From Tistlia sp040905785 (GTDB taxonomy: Bacteria > Pseudomonadota > Alphaproteobacteria > Kiloniellales > DSM-21159), in contig NZ_JBBDQW010000045.1 in NCBI RefSeq assembly GCF_040905785.1, positions 60,510 to 124,509 on the forward strand: a DNA stretch of 64,000 nucleotides, read 5' to 3'. This document shows, one piece after another, positions 7,009 to 16,720 of this stretch. How positions within the stretch are numbered: the stretch's first letter is position 1; each line of letters opens with the position of its first letter. Position numbers and translations under genes: made by a program. The notes under the pieces are model-generated. The model made no database searches and was not told where the DNA came from. It saw nothing but the letters and a program-made list of their open reading frames with translations.

Positions 7009-7599
7009 TCGGTCTAGTTGGTGCTGGGGTCGTGGGTCAGGCCAGTCGTCCTGCGGAAATGACTTGGCGAGCCGCTTGGCTTCCTTCCCGTGCCCATTCA
7101 CAAGATAATTTCCGATCAGAGTCCCGTATCGGACCCATCGGAGATACTGCTCATCCGTTCTGTCCGGGTCTATCCTCGGAGTAGGGAAGCCCTCCTTTCG
7201 CATAGACTCTGCCATCACCAGAACTTTTGCTTTCGTGGCGTAGTAAATTCCACTATTAATCAAGCTTAGCTGCCGCTCTATCTCTTCAGATAGGGCAATC
7301 AGGGAAAGGCCCAAATTCTGTAGTCTCTGCTGCTTTGTTGGAGCCCTTCGGTCTAGTCGCCTCAAGAGCGTATCGGCCCATATCCCCGCCACGAAGCAGA
7401 CAAAGCAAAGGGAGGCGACGGCCGCCCAGGGCTGCAGGAGGAACGCGGTCACTGGCCATTCCTCAATGCCGGAGATGTTGACCAGGATGCGATCCCAGCC
7501 CTGGTCTTCAGCAACCTTCTCGATATTGAGGTAGAGAATGACAAGCGGCGGCGCCGCAAGCGCCGACAGGGCGAATCGTATGAGTTGCCTGATCTGCAC
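6964..7599 (-). CDS. Hypothetical protein with two N-terminal membrane segments; transposon passenger
   Basis: 211 residues with no family recognised. Two hydrophobic segments (about 6-26 and 53-79) are followed by a soluble, helix-rich C-terminal part with Arg/Lys-rich stretches (LLRRLDRRAPTKQQ). This suggests a membrane-anchored protein with most of its mass on one side. GC content is intermediate between the ATPase gene and the chromosome. The 3' end overlaps the DUF6471-like gene by 45 bp in convergent orientation. It is divergent from the signal-peptide protein at 7680, and the two may share a control region of about 80 bp. No function is proposed. Confidence 0.6.
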   Translation of the reverse strand: MQIRQLIRFALSALAAPPLVILYLNIEKVAEDQGWDRILVNISGIEEWPVTAFLLQPWAAVASLCFVCFVAGIWADTLLRRLDRRAPTKQQRLQNLGLSLIALSEEIERQLSLINSGIYYATKAKVLVMAESMRKEGFPTPRIDPDRTDEQYLRWVRYGTLIGNYLVNGHGKEAKRLAKSFPQDDWPDPRPQHQLDRSAAANRKRSASQPF

Positions 7600-7679
7600 G
7601 ATACGATCCTACCCGACCCGCCAGCAGTAGCGAGTCCGAACGCTACCTGTTCTGCCCGGAGTTGCGTATCCTCTGCGGC

Positions 7680-8627
7680 ATGGGGGAATTCAGACGGATA
7701 GCCTTGGCTGGCGCGTTCCTGCTGCTGTGCGGGGGGCAGGCCGGCGCTCAGGAGGCGCCACAGCCGGCCCTCGGAGCCCAGCCAGAAGCCGCCGTAGAGC
7801 AGCCAGAAGCCGACGCCGCAGGCGAGCAGGACACTACCCAAGAGTCGGCAGGCGCCCCGAACCTTGCGCCCGCGCTCCAAGGCATCGAGGCCGCTATCCG
7901 CGAGCTTGTATCCGAGGAAGACGACGCCGCACGTGAGCGCCAGGAGAAGCGCGAAATAGAAGATTTGGAAGCCCAGAAGGCCATGGCTCGCTGGGCGCTC
8001 CCGATGCTCATTGCGGCCGCCCTGTCTGTGGTCGTCACGTTCGTTGGTGTGGTTCTGGTCAAGCGGACGCTCCACTACACCAGGGAAGCCGCCAACGCTG
8101 CGCGAAGCGCTGTGGATGAGGCGAGGAACGCCACTCGCGCCGCCGATGAGACTGTCGCCGTAACGAGAAGCATCGGCATGGCGCAGTTGCGCGCCTATGT
8201 CGTTCTGGACCGGATGGAGATGGAGACAGAGGCTGTCTACGGCGTCTTGCCGAGAGTTCGCATGGTCTTCAAGAACTGCGGCGCCACTCCCTCTCGAAAG
8301 GGCCGGATGCGATACGGATTCGATGTGTTCGGAGCCCCGGAAGACGTGCCCGGCGTTGATGGCCTTCAGGCCCGCAGCCTGCCGGACTTGGCGCCGGGCC
8401 AGGAGTCCTTCGACGAATTTGTGCTCGACCGCCAGGACTGGGCGAAGTGGAAGGAGCCGATGAAGTCCGGTGCCCTCGCACTCTACGCCTACGGCCGTAT
8501 CGAGTATGAGACCGCCTTTGAAGACGGTGGGCACTCCACGAATTTCCGACTGCTGTTCAGCAGCGTCGGCCGTCAGTTCCCAGACGGACGGTTCTTCGCG
8601 TGTCCAGACGGCAACGATTCCGACTAG
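7680..8627 (+). CDS. Hypothetical protein with signal peptide, coiled coil and one membrane segment; transposon passenger
   Basis: 315 residues from ATG 7680; an in-frame ATG at 7662 would add 6 residues. A signal peptide (RIALAGAFLLLCGGQAGAQ, cut near 24) is followed by a Gln/Glu/Ala-rich stretch, a heptad-like helix (68-103) and a strong membrane segment (about 105-127). A second helix (131-165) leads into a beta-rich C-terminal domain beginning LRAYVVLDRMEMET. That C-terminal pattern (AYV, then FKNCGATPSRKGRMRY, FGAPEDVPG, and a late GRIEYETAFEDGG) recurs in bacterial membrane proteins of unknown role and looks Ig-like. It is the last gene before the right end of the transposon. I do not recognise the family. 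Confidence 0.65.
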   Translation: MGEFRRIALAGAFLLLCGGQAGAQEAPQPALGAQPEAAVEQPEADAAGEQDTTQESAGAPNLAPALQGIEAAIRELVSEEDDAARERQEKREIEDLEAQKAMARWALPMLIAAALSVVVTFVGVVLVKRTLHYTREAANAARSAVDEARNATRAADETVAVTRSIGMAQLRAYVVLDRMEMETEAVYGVLPRVRMVFKNCGATPSRKGRMRYGFDVFGAPEDVPGVDGLQARSLPDLAPGQESFDEFVLDRQDWAKWKEPMKSGALALYAYGRIEYETAFEDGGHSTNFRLLFSSVGRQFPDGRFFACPDGNDSD

Positions 8628-8710
8628 CGCGAGCGCGGCCACCGCCGCCTTGGCGAGCGTGAGCCTCTTCATGGCTCAAGCCCTACCGGCCGACCGGCAG
8701 CAGCAGGCTT

Positions 8711-8732
8711 GGTGTGCTTGCTACATAATACC
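8711..8732 (-). repeat. Right terminal inverted repeat of the IS1595 element
   Basis: Reverse complement of 3962-3983 with 22 of 22 bases identical. The right copy is immediately followed by the 10-bp repeat GCGGGTTTCG. Confidence 0.85.
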
Positions 8733-8742
8733 GCGGGTTTCG
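8733..8742 (+). repeat. Right copy of 10-bp direct repeat flanking the transposon
   Basis: GCGGGTTTCG is identical to 3951-3960 and abuts the right terminal inverted repeat with no gap. It is the likely remnant of the target duplication. Confidence 0.65.
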
Positions 8743-8765
8743 ACCTCTCCCCGGCGGGGAGAGGT
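8743..8765 (-). terminator. Hairpin downstream of the GH15 gene (REP-like)
   Basis: A perfect 10-bp stem: ACCTCTCCCC (8743-8752), loop GGC, GGGGAGAGGT (8756-8765). It ends 9 bp before the stop of the GH15 gene and is placed to terminate it. The sequence resembles common intergenic hairpins of alphaproteobacteria; a related CCTCTCCCCGGAGGG string occurs near 15013. Confidence 0.5.
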
Positions 8766-8774
8766 AAGCTGGCC

Positions 8775-10663
<1,889 letters not shown>

Positions 10664-10667
<4 letters not shown>

Positions 10668-11500
10668 CCGGCCCCCCGGAAACCGGGGTAGAGCGCCATG
10701 CCGCCGTCGACGAAGAGGGTCGCGCCGGTCGTGTAGTCCGACAGGTCCGAGGCCAGCCACAGCACCGTCCCGGCGACCTCGTCCGGCTCGCCGATGCGGC
10801 CATAGGGGATCAGGGCCAGGAGCCGGTCGAGCGCTTCGGGGCTGTCCCAGGCCGTGCGGTTGATCGGCGTGCGGATGGCGCCGGGGGCGATCGCGTTGAC
10901 CCGGATGCGGCTCGGCGCGAACTCCTGGGCCAGCGACTGCATCAGCAGGGAGACGCCGCCCTTCGAGGCCGCGTAGTTGGCTTCGAAGGCCCAGGGAATG
11001 CGCTCGTGGACCGAGCTGATGCAGAGGATCTTGCCGAGCGCGCTGGAGACCGCCGGCTGGGGGCCGCGCGCCAGGAAGTGGCGGACGGCGGCGCGCGCGC
11101 AGAGGAACTGGCCGGTCAGGTTGACGTCGATGACCTTCTGCCACTGCGCCAGGGTCATGTCCTGGAAGGGCGCGCCGCGCTGCAGCCCGGCGTTGTTGAC
11201 CAGGATGTGCAGGTCGCCGAAGCGCTCGAGCGTCCCGGCGAAGAGCCGCTCGACCTCCTGCTCGCGGCTGACGTCCGCGGCCAGGGCGACGGCCTCGCCG
11301 CCGAGCGCGGCAATCTCGCGGCAGGCCGCCTCGGCCGCCGCCTCCTCGCCGGGCAGATGGTCGAGGGCGACGCGGGCGCCGGCGGCGCCGAGCGCGAGCG
11401 CGCTGGCCCGGCCGAGACCGCTGGCCGCACCGGTGACCAGCGCGACCTGGCCCGCCAGCCCGAAGGCGGCGCGCAAGGCGGCTGCGCGTTCCCTGTCCAT
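10664..11500 (-). CDS. SDR family oxidoreductase (glucose 1-dehydrogenase-like)
   Basis: 278 residues from ATG 11500, preceded by a strong AGGAGGT site. It shows all classical SDR motifs: nucleotide-binding TGAASGLG (23-30), NNAG (102-105), catalytic Ser near 162, and YAASK with Y176 and K180. PGAIRTPIN after the active site and the C-terminal GATLFVDGGM are as in glucose 1-dehydrogenases. An NAD(P)-dependent oxidation of glucose or another polyol fits the family. The overlap with the GH15 gene (ATGA at 10664-10667) suggests glucose as the shared intermediate; this is inference. The substrate cannot be read from the sequence. Confidence 0.82.
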
Positions 11501-11595
11501 CCGACCTCCTCGAACCCTTCTCCGGGGCAGGAAGGCCCTGGCGGCCCGAGGAGTTCCGCCTGGCGACCTTGCGTCCGCGCGGGCGGCCGGCGGGC

Positions 11596-12441
11596 CTACT
11601 CGTCCAGCTCGCGGTCGAGCTCGGCTTCGCGCTCGGCGCGCTTCTTCTCGACCAGGCGCGCCATGTGGATCGAGATCTCGTAGAGGCCGATGATCGGGAT
11701 CGCGAGGCTGATCTGGCTCAGGGGATCCGGCGGCGTGAAGATCGCCGCGACCACGAAGACGCCGACGATGGCGTACTTGCGCTTCTCGCGCATGCCCTGG
11801 GAGCTGGCCAGGCCGACGCGCGCCAGCAGCGTCATGATCACCGGCAGCTGGAAGCAGAGCCCGAAGGCGAAGAGCAGCTTCATGGTCAGCGAGAGGTACT
11901 CGGCGACCTTGGCCTCGAGCTGGATCGCCAGGGTGTCCTCGCCGCCGGGGGTCTGGAACTGCAGGAAGAAGTCCCAGGCGAAGGGCAGGATGACGAAGTA
12001 GACCAGCGAGGCGCCGAGCAGGAACAGCAGCGGCGAGGCGATCAGGAAGGGCGCCAGCGCCTGCTTCTCGTTCCTGTAGAGGCCCGGCGCGATGAACAGC
12101 CAGAGCTGGGCCAGGAACAGCGGGCACATGATGAAGGCCGCGAAGAAGAAGGCGACCTTGATGTAGGTGAAGAAGACCTCGGTCAGGTCCGTGAAGATCA
12201 TCCGCGGCGGCGGCTGGTTCTCCGGCTGCATGTAGACGCCGTTGACCTCGGTGCCCTGGTCGAGCAGCAGGTTGGCCAGCGGCTGGACCAGGAAGTTGTA
12301 GAGGTCCTGGGCGAAGTAGAAGCAGACCACGAAGGCCACCACCAGCCCGATCATGCTGTAGAACAGGCGCTGGCGCAGCTCGATCAGGTGATCGAGCAGG
12401 GGCATCTTGTTGCCCTCGACGGCCTCGTCCCCGGCGCTCAT
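11596..12441 (-). CDS. tatC: Twin-arginine translocase subunit TatC
   Basis: 281 residues with six predicted membrane segments. The N-terminus (DHLIELRQRLFYSMIGL) is the conserved TatC opening. The FTDLTEVFFTYIKVAFF segment, and a Pro-rich loop before the last helices (VFVVAAIFTPPDPLSQ), are also as in TatC. TatC forms the core receptor that reads the twin-arginine signal peptide. Its start overlaps the tatB stop by 4 bp, and tatA lies upstream, so the order is tatA-tatB-tatC. The acidic C-terminal tail is a little longer than in E. coli TatC. Confidence 0.95.
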   Translation of the reverse strand: MSAGDEAVEGNKMPLLDHLIELRQRLFYSMIGLVVAFVVCFYFAQDLYNFLVQPLANLLLDQGTEVNGVYMQPENQPPPRMIFTDLTEVFFTYIKVAFFFAAFIMCPLFLAQLWLFIAPGLYRNEKQALAPFLIASPLLFLLGASLVYFVILPFAWDFFLQFQTPGGEDTLAIQLEAKVAEYLSLTMKLLFAFGLCFQLPVIMTLLARVGLASSQGMREKRKYAIVGVFVVAAIFTPPDPLSQISLAIPIIGLYEISIHMARLVEKKRAEREAELDRELDE

Positions 12442-13241
12442 TCAGCGGCTCCCGAGCCCGGCCCCTGGGACTTGCCCGACGCGCCGCCGCCCGCCGGCTT
12501 CGTGCCCTTGGTCTTCGGCGCCGCCTTCGTCGCGCCCGCGCCGCTGCGGGTCGAACCCGTCCTGGTGGCGCCCGACTTGCTTGCCGAGGGCTTGCTCGCC
12601 GGCTTAGCGGCGCTCGTCCTGGCAGCAGCCGGTTTGGAAGCGGCGGGCTTGGAGGCTGCCGGCTTGGAGGCTGCCGGCTTGGAGGCTGCAGGGCTGGGAG
12701 CGGGAGCCTTTGCGGATGCCTCGGCCGTGCCGGAGGCCGCGGGCGGCCTCACGGAATTGCCGGGGGCCATCTGGGCGGGATGGCTGACGCTGCGGCCCGC
12801 GCCGGCCGGCTTGCCGGTGCCGTTCCCCGACTTACCCGGCCCGCCCGACTCCGTCTCGCCAGATCCGGTCTCGCCCGCCTTCTTCGCGGCGTCCGCGGCA
12901 GGGGTGCTGCGCGCCGGCGCGGCGGTCGCCGTGCGGCGGTCCTGCGCCTCGTCCTCGATCTCCTCGAGGTCGCGCTTGACCGAGCCGGTGGGGTCGACCT
13001 CCTTCTCGACGAGGTCGTCGACCCGGTAGCGGCGCACCGATTCGATGGACTTCTTGGCTTCGTCCAGCTCGGTCTCGCGCATCATCTCGTCGAGGCCCGA
13101 CTGGAACTCGCGCGAAAGGGAGCGCGCCTTGCGCACCCATTTCGCGACGCCCCGCATCGCCGTTGGCAGATCCTTGGGACCGATGACGATCAGCGCCACG
13201 AAGGCGATGACCGCCATCTCCGTCCACCCGATGTCGAGCAT
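12438..13241 (-). CDS. tatB: Sec-independent translocase subunit TatB with long repetitive C-terminus
   Basis: 267 residues, long for TatB (E. coli 171). The N-terminus MLDIGWTEMAVIAFVALIVI with GPKDLP is the characteristic TatB membrane hairpin and hinge, followed by an amphipathic helix (AMRGVAKWVRKARSL) and a charged helix to about residue 90. The rest is low-complexity Ala/Pro/Lys/Ser sequence with four or more tandem PAASK units (about residues 185-206). A 15-bp repeat near 12640-12690 encodes them. TatB pairs with TatC in substrate recognition. The tail is probably disordered and prone to copy-number change. Confidence 0.92.
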   Translation of the reverse strand: MLDIGWTEMAVIAFVALIVIGPKDLPTAMRGVAKWVRKARSLSREFQSGLDEMMRETELDEAKKSIESVRRYRVDDLVEKEVDPTGSVKRDLEEIEDEAQDRRTATAAPARSTPAADAAKKAGETGSGETESGGPGKSGNGTGKPAGAGRSVSHPAQMAPGNSVRPPAASGTAEASAKAPAPSPAASKPAASKPAASKPAASKPAAARTSAAKPASKPSASKSGATRTGSTRSGAGATKAAPKTKGTKPAGGGASGKSQGPGSGAAE

Positions 13242-13297
13242 CGCGAAGTCGTTCCTGGCTCGGCGCGGAAGCTGCTGCCCCGCGACCGCGCATCACA

Positions 13298-13558
13298 TCA
13301 GCCGTTTGCGGCCTTCTTGTTCTCGCTCGGGGCGACCGTCGAAGAGGCTGCCGCGCTGTCCTTGCCGATCGCCTTGGCGTCGTCGTCCCCGTCGCCGTCG
13401 CCGTCGGCCTTCTTGTCGTCGTCCTTCAGGCCGGTTTTGAACTGCTTGATGCCCGTGCCGACGTCCTTCATCAGGCGCGGGATCTTGCCGCCGCCGCCGA
13501 ACAGAAGCACGACCACCGCGAGAACGATGAGCCAGTGCCAGATGCTGAAACTACCCAT
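13298..13558 (-). CDS. tatA: Sec-independent translocase subunit TatA
   Basis: 86 residues from ATG 13558. A longer in-frame start at 13639 is rejected because MGSFSIWHWLIVLAVVVLLF is the canonical TatA N-terminus. The FGGGGKIPRLMKDVGTGIK hinge and amphipathic helix follow. The C-terminal half is acidic and Ala/Ser-rich (DGDGDGDDD), as is common in alphaproteobacteria. TatA multimers form the pore for folded proteins. It is separated from tatB by 56 bp. Confidence 0.93.
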   Translation of the reverse strand: MGSFSIWHWLIVLAVVVLLFGGGGKIPRLMKDVGTGIKQFKTGLKDDDKKADGDGDGDDDAKAIGKDSAAASSTVAPSENKKAANG

Positions 13559-13712
13559 GCCGGGCGCTCTCCTCGTATTGCCGAAGTACCAGGGCTGTCG
13601 TTGGGGGCGGACTATCGCAAAAACGCCCGCCCCAAGCAACGACAGGTGATCGGGCGCGCCGGTAAGCGCCCCAGGCCTTCGCCGACCCGGCTGTCGCCCG
13701 GAACGGCCCGGC

Positions 13713-14894
13713 TCAGGGCGTCTCCGCGACGGCAGCGCCGCCCTCCGGAACGGCCTCGCCGGTGGCCTCCGCCCCGGCCGCGCCCGTTGCGCCCTGCACT
13801 GATATGGGCCCTGTGGCCGGAAACACGAAGACCTGCGCCGGATCGAGGGCGAGCGAGAAGAGGTCGCCGTCGTCGGGCAGGAAGCGCCCCGGCACGCGGG
13901 CGTGGAGGTGCAACGCCGCGCCCTCCGCCGGCTGCAGGCTGAGGTGCACGAGGCTGGTACGGCCGAGCAGCCGCGCGGCTATGACGCGGGCCTCGAGGTC
14001 CCCGAGGCCGTCCGAGCGCTCCCCCGGCGCGCCCCCCGCCGCCCCCGGCGGCAGCAGCCGCAGGCCTTCCGGTCGGACCAGCACCTCGACCTCTGCCCCC
14101 TCCGGCAGGCCGCCGGCATCGAGCGCGGCGAGCGGCGTGCGCACGCGACCCCCCTCGACCCGCCCCCACAGCCGGTTGACCTCGCCGAAGAAGGCCGCGG
14201 CAAAGGCGTCGACCGGCCGGAAGTAGCACTCGACCGGGGTGCCGGCCTGGACCAGGCGGCCGCCGCGCAGCAGGACGATGCGGTCGGCCATGAACATGGC
14301 CTCCTCCGGCTCGTGGGTGACCATCAGGGTCGCCGCGCCGCTCGCCTTGACCAGGTGCAGGGTGCTGTCCCGGATCTCGTTGCGCAACCGCTGGTCGAGC
14401 CCGGAGAAGGGCTCGTCGAGCAGCAGCAGGCGTGGCCCCGGCGCCAGGGCGCGGGCCAGGGCGACGCGCTGCTGCTGGCCGCCCGACAGGGTATGCGGGT
14501 AGGCCCGCGCGTAGTCGGCGAGGCCGACGCGCTCGAGGGCCTCGAGCGCCAGCCGCTCGCGCTCGGCGGCGGACCGCCGCCTCAGGCCGAAGGCGACGTT
14601 CTCCAGGACGCGCAGGTGCGGGAAGAGGGCGTAGTCCTGGAACATCAGGCCGACGTCGCGGGCCTCGGGCGGCAGGTCCCGCTCGGCGTCGGCGACGACC
14701 TGCCCGCCGATCAGGACGCGCCCGGTCTGCAGCTCCTCCAGGCCGGCGGCGAGCCGCAGCGCCGTCGTCTTGCCGCAGCCCGAGGGGCCGAGCAGGCAGA
14801 CGACCTCGCCCTCGCCGACGCTCAGCGACAGCCGGTCGAGCGCGCGCAGGCGGCCGTAGTGGTGGCTGACGGACTCGAAGTCGAGGGCGGCCAT
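13713..14894 (-). CDS. ABC transporter ATP-binding protein, FbpC/AfuC-like (iron(III)-type)
   Basis: 393 residues from ATG 14894; the in-frame start at 14975 adds unrelated Ser/Thr-rich sequence and is rejected. Walker A GPSGCGKT is at 36-43, Q-loop FQDYALFPH near 85-93, signature LSGGQQQ at 136-142 and Walker B LLLLDEP at 156-162. A C-terminal TOBE-like part follows (about 270-370). Sequence and length resemble ferric-iron uptake ATPases. No permease or binding protein is adjacent, so it is an orphan ATPase in this window. The last ~25 residues are Ala/Glu/Gly-rich and likely unstructured. Confidence 0.78.
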   Translation of the reverse strand: MAALDFESVSHHYGRLRALDRLSLSVGEGEVVCLLGPSGCGKTTALRLAAGLEELQTGRVLIGGQVVADAERDLPPEARDVGLMFQDYALFPHLRVLENVAFGLRRRSAAERERLALEALERVGLADYARAYPHTLSGGQQQRVALARALAPGPRLLLLDEPFSGLDQRLRNEIRDSTLHLVKASGAATLMVTHEPEEAMFMADRIVLLRGGRLVQAGTPVECYFRPVDAFAAAFFGEVNRLWGRVEGGRVRTPLAALDAGGLPEGAEVEVLVRPEGLRLLPPGAAGGAPGERSDGLGDLEARVIAARLLGRTSLVHLSLQPAEGAALHLHARVPGRFLPDDGDLFSLALDPAQVFVFPATGPISVQGATGAAGAEATGEAVPEGGAAVAETP

Positions 14895-14999
14895 GGCGGC
14901 GGTGCGGGCTTTCGTGGTGCGCGACTGAGAATGCGACGAGGTCGCGAAGCTAGTGCCCCGCCCGCCCAAAGGCAACGGAAGTGCGGCGGCGTCCCCTCG

Positions 15000-15138
15000 C
15001 CCGCCTCGCTCCGCTCGGCACCCTCTCCCCGGAGGGTAGAGGATTCACGGGCGCCCTTTCCCCGTCATCCCGGACGTTAGGCGAGCCCGAAAGCCGTCAG
15101 GCTTTCGGGTGGCGAGCCTTGCGATCCGGGATCCACGG
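15000..15138. repeat. Intergenic palindromic repeat cluster
   Basis: Between the ABC ATPase and scpB lie nested inverted repeats. CCCGAAAGCC (15086-15095) and GGCTTTCGGG (15100-15109) form a perfect 10-bp stem with a 4-base loop. Outer arms ATCCCGGA (15067-15074) and TCCGGGAT (15125-15132) enclose it. GGCGAGCC occurs twice as a direct repeat (15080-15087, 15111-15118). A CCTCTCCCCGGAGGG string precedes it. The arrangement resembles dispersed palindromic intergenic elements of alphaproteobacteria. Confidence 0.6.
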
Positions 15139-15155
15139 CACTCCGCCGGACCGCG

Positions 15156-15881
15156 TCACCGCTCCTCCTCCCCGGGCGGGACCTCGCCGGGCAGCTCGGC
15201 CGCCTCCTCGGGCAGCAGGTCCTCGCCGAAGTCGGCGCCGAGCGGGTCCTCGTCCTCCTCGTCCTCGTCCTCCTCGTCCTCGCCCTCCTCGCGCTTCAGG
15301 CCGCTCGGCGGCGGCAGCAGGCCGCGCTCGCCCAGGATCGTCACGGCCGGCCGGGAATCGAGCAGGCCGGCGGCCTTGAGCTCCTCGATCCCGGGCAGGC
15401 TGTCGAGGCTTTCCAGGCCGAAGTGCTCGAGGAAGGCGTCGGAGGTGCCCCAGGTGACCGGCTTGCCCGGACTCCGGCGCCGGCCGCGCGGGCGGATCCA
15501 GCCGGCCTCGAGCAGCGTGTCGAGCGTGCCCTTGGACAGCGCCACGCCGCGCAGCTCCTCGATCTCGCCGCGGGTCACCGGCTGGTGGTAGGCAACGATC
15601 GCCAGGGTCTCGATGGCGGCGCGGGTCAGCTTGCGCGTCGTCGTGCGCTCGAGCTCGAAGGCGCCCGCGAGGTCCGGCGCCGTGCGGAAGGCCCAGCGCT
15701 CGCCGAGGCGGACCAGGTGGACGCCGCGGTTGGCGTAGCGCTCCTGCAGCTCCTCGAGCAGGCTGTCCAGCGCGGTGTCCTCGGGGAAGTGGCGGGCCAG
15801 CACCGCCGGCGCCTGGGGCTCCGAGGCGGCGAAGAGCAGCGCCTCGAGCAGGCGCAGGCGCTGGAAGCGATCCTCGCTCAC
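15156..15881 (-). CDS. scpB: Segregation and condensation protein ScpB
   Basis: 241 residues from GTG 15881, overlapping the scpA stop by 4 bp. Two winged-helix domains are recognisable: RLRLLEALLFAASEPQ at the start and AIETLAIVAYHQPVTRGEIE with GVALSKGTLDTLLEAGWI in the middle, both ScpB hallmarks. It dimerises and with ScpA forms the kleisin complex that bridges SMC heads in chromosome condensation. The C-terminus carries a very acidic run (EEGEDEEDEDEEDED, near residues 200-215), longer than in model ScpB proteins. The role of that tail is unknown. Confidence 0.92.
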   Translation of the reverse strand: MSEDRFQRLRLLEALLFAASEPQAPAVLARHFPEDTALDSLLEELQERYANRGVHLVRLGERWAFRTAPDLAGAFELERTTTRKLTRAAIETLAIVAYHQPVTRGEIEELRGVALSKGTLDTLLEAGWIRPRGRRRSPGKPVTWGTSDAFLEHFGLESLDSLPGIEELKAAGLLDSRPAVTILGERGLLPPPSGLKREEGEDEEDEDEEDEDPLGADFGEDLLPEEAAELPGEVPPGEEER

Positions 15882-16720
15882 CGCCCCTGCTCCGGCGCCG
15901 CCGGGTCGCCGGCCTCCTCGCCCGCGTCGCGTTCCCCCTCGGGGCGGGAGCGCAGGAAGATCGGCGCGAAGCTGCGCTCCTGGCGCAGGTCCAGCAGGCC
16001 GCGCTTGCACAGCTCGAGGCTGGCGACGAAGGTCGCCGCGAGCGCGGAGCGCGAGGCCAGCGGGTCGCTCGCGCCGGGCAGCGGCGGCAGGAAGGCGGCC
16101 AGGGTGCGCCAGCTCGGCATCTCGCCGAGCATGGCGGTCAGGCGCTGGACGGCCTCCTCGACCGAGTAGAGGTCGATGCGGGCGATCCGCAGATTGTGCT
16201 CGCCCGGCTTGCGCCGGATCCGCCCATAAGCGGTCAGCAGGTCGTACAGCGTCGCCTCGTGGACCACCGTCTCGCGCGTGCGCACCCGCTCCGGCTCGCC
16301 GCGCCCGAAGGTGTCGCGGCCGAGCTGCGGCAGCGCGACCAGCTTCTGGCCGGCGTCGCGCAGGGCCTGCAGGCGCTGCAGCTGGAAGCGCAGGGCCGCG
16401 GCCAGCTCCTCGCCGCTCGGCTCCTCGCCGTCGGGCTCGGGGGAGGGCAGCAGCAGGCGCGACTTCAGGTAGGCCAGCCAGGCCGCCATCACCAGGTAGT
16501 CGGCGGCGAGCTCCAGGCGCACCTTGCGCGCCTCCTGGATGAAGGCGAGGTACTGCTCGGCGAGCGCCAGGATCGAGATCTTGGTGATGTCGACCTTCTG
16601 GTCGCGGGCCAGCTCGAGCAGCAGGTCGAGCGGGCCCTCGTAGCCCTCGACGTCGACGACCAGCCGCTCGACCAGCGGCTTCGGCGCCGCGCTGTCCTCG
16701 GCGAACTCGAGGCCGCTCAC
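15878..16720 (-). CDS. scpA: Segregation and condensation protein ScpA
   Basis: 280 residues. The kleisin N-terminus is clear (VDVEGYEGPLDLLLELARDQ, then KVDITKISILALAEQYL), followed by AADYLVMAAWLAYLKSRLLL, and the C-terminal winged helix is present. It binds SMC and ScpB. It overlaps nagZ upstream (4 bp) and scpB downstream (4 bp), so nagZ, scpA and scpB are translationally coupled. This order is common in Rhodospirillales. Confidence 0.93.
   Translation of the reverse strand: MSGLEFAEDSAAPKPLVERLVVDVEGYEGPLDLLLELARDQKVDITKISILALAEQYLAFIQEARKVRLELAADYLVMAAWLAYLKSRLLLPSPEPDGEEPSGEELAAALRFQLQRLQALRDAGQKLVALPQLGRDTFGRGEPERVRTRETVVHEATLYDLLTAYGRIRRKPGEHNLRIARIDLYSVEEAVQRLTAMLGEMPSWRTLAAFLPPLPGASDPLASRSALAATFVASLELCKRGLLDLRQERSFAPIFLRSRPEGERDAGEEAGDPAAPEQGR

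Larger units (their letters stand above)
3962..8732. mobile_element. IS1595-family transposon with passenger genes (about 4.77 kb)
   Basis: The segment is bounded by perfect 22-bp inverted repeats (3962-3983 and 8711-8732), which start GGTATTATG and end AGCACACC when read inward. A 10-bp direct repeat lies outside them (3951-3960 and 8733-8742). It contains an IS1595-type transposase and five other genes unrelated to the flanking chromosome. Much of it is visibly lower in GC; for example 4681-4740 holds 23 G/C in 60 bases against roughly 70% outside. The IS1595 family is known to include elements that carry passenger genes. Family members usually make 8-bp duplications, so the 10-bp repeat, which is one base away from the left terminus, needs confirmation from an empty site. 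Confidence 0.8.

Noticed and set aside
7449..8672. 407-codon frame on the minus strand starting with a signal-peptide-like sequence
   Set aside because: It lies antisense to the 7680-8627 gene, which has a better signal peptide, membrane segment and domain order. The minus frame loses protein character after about 40 residues.
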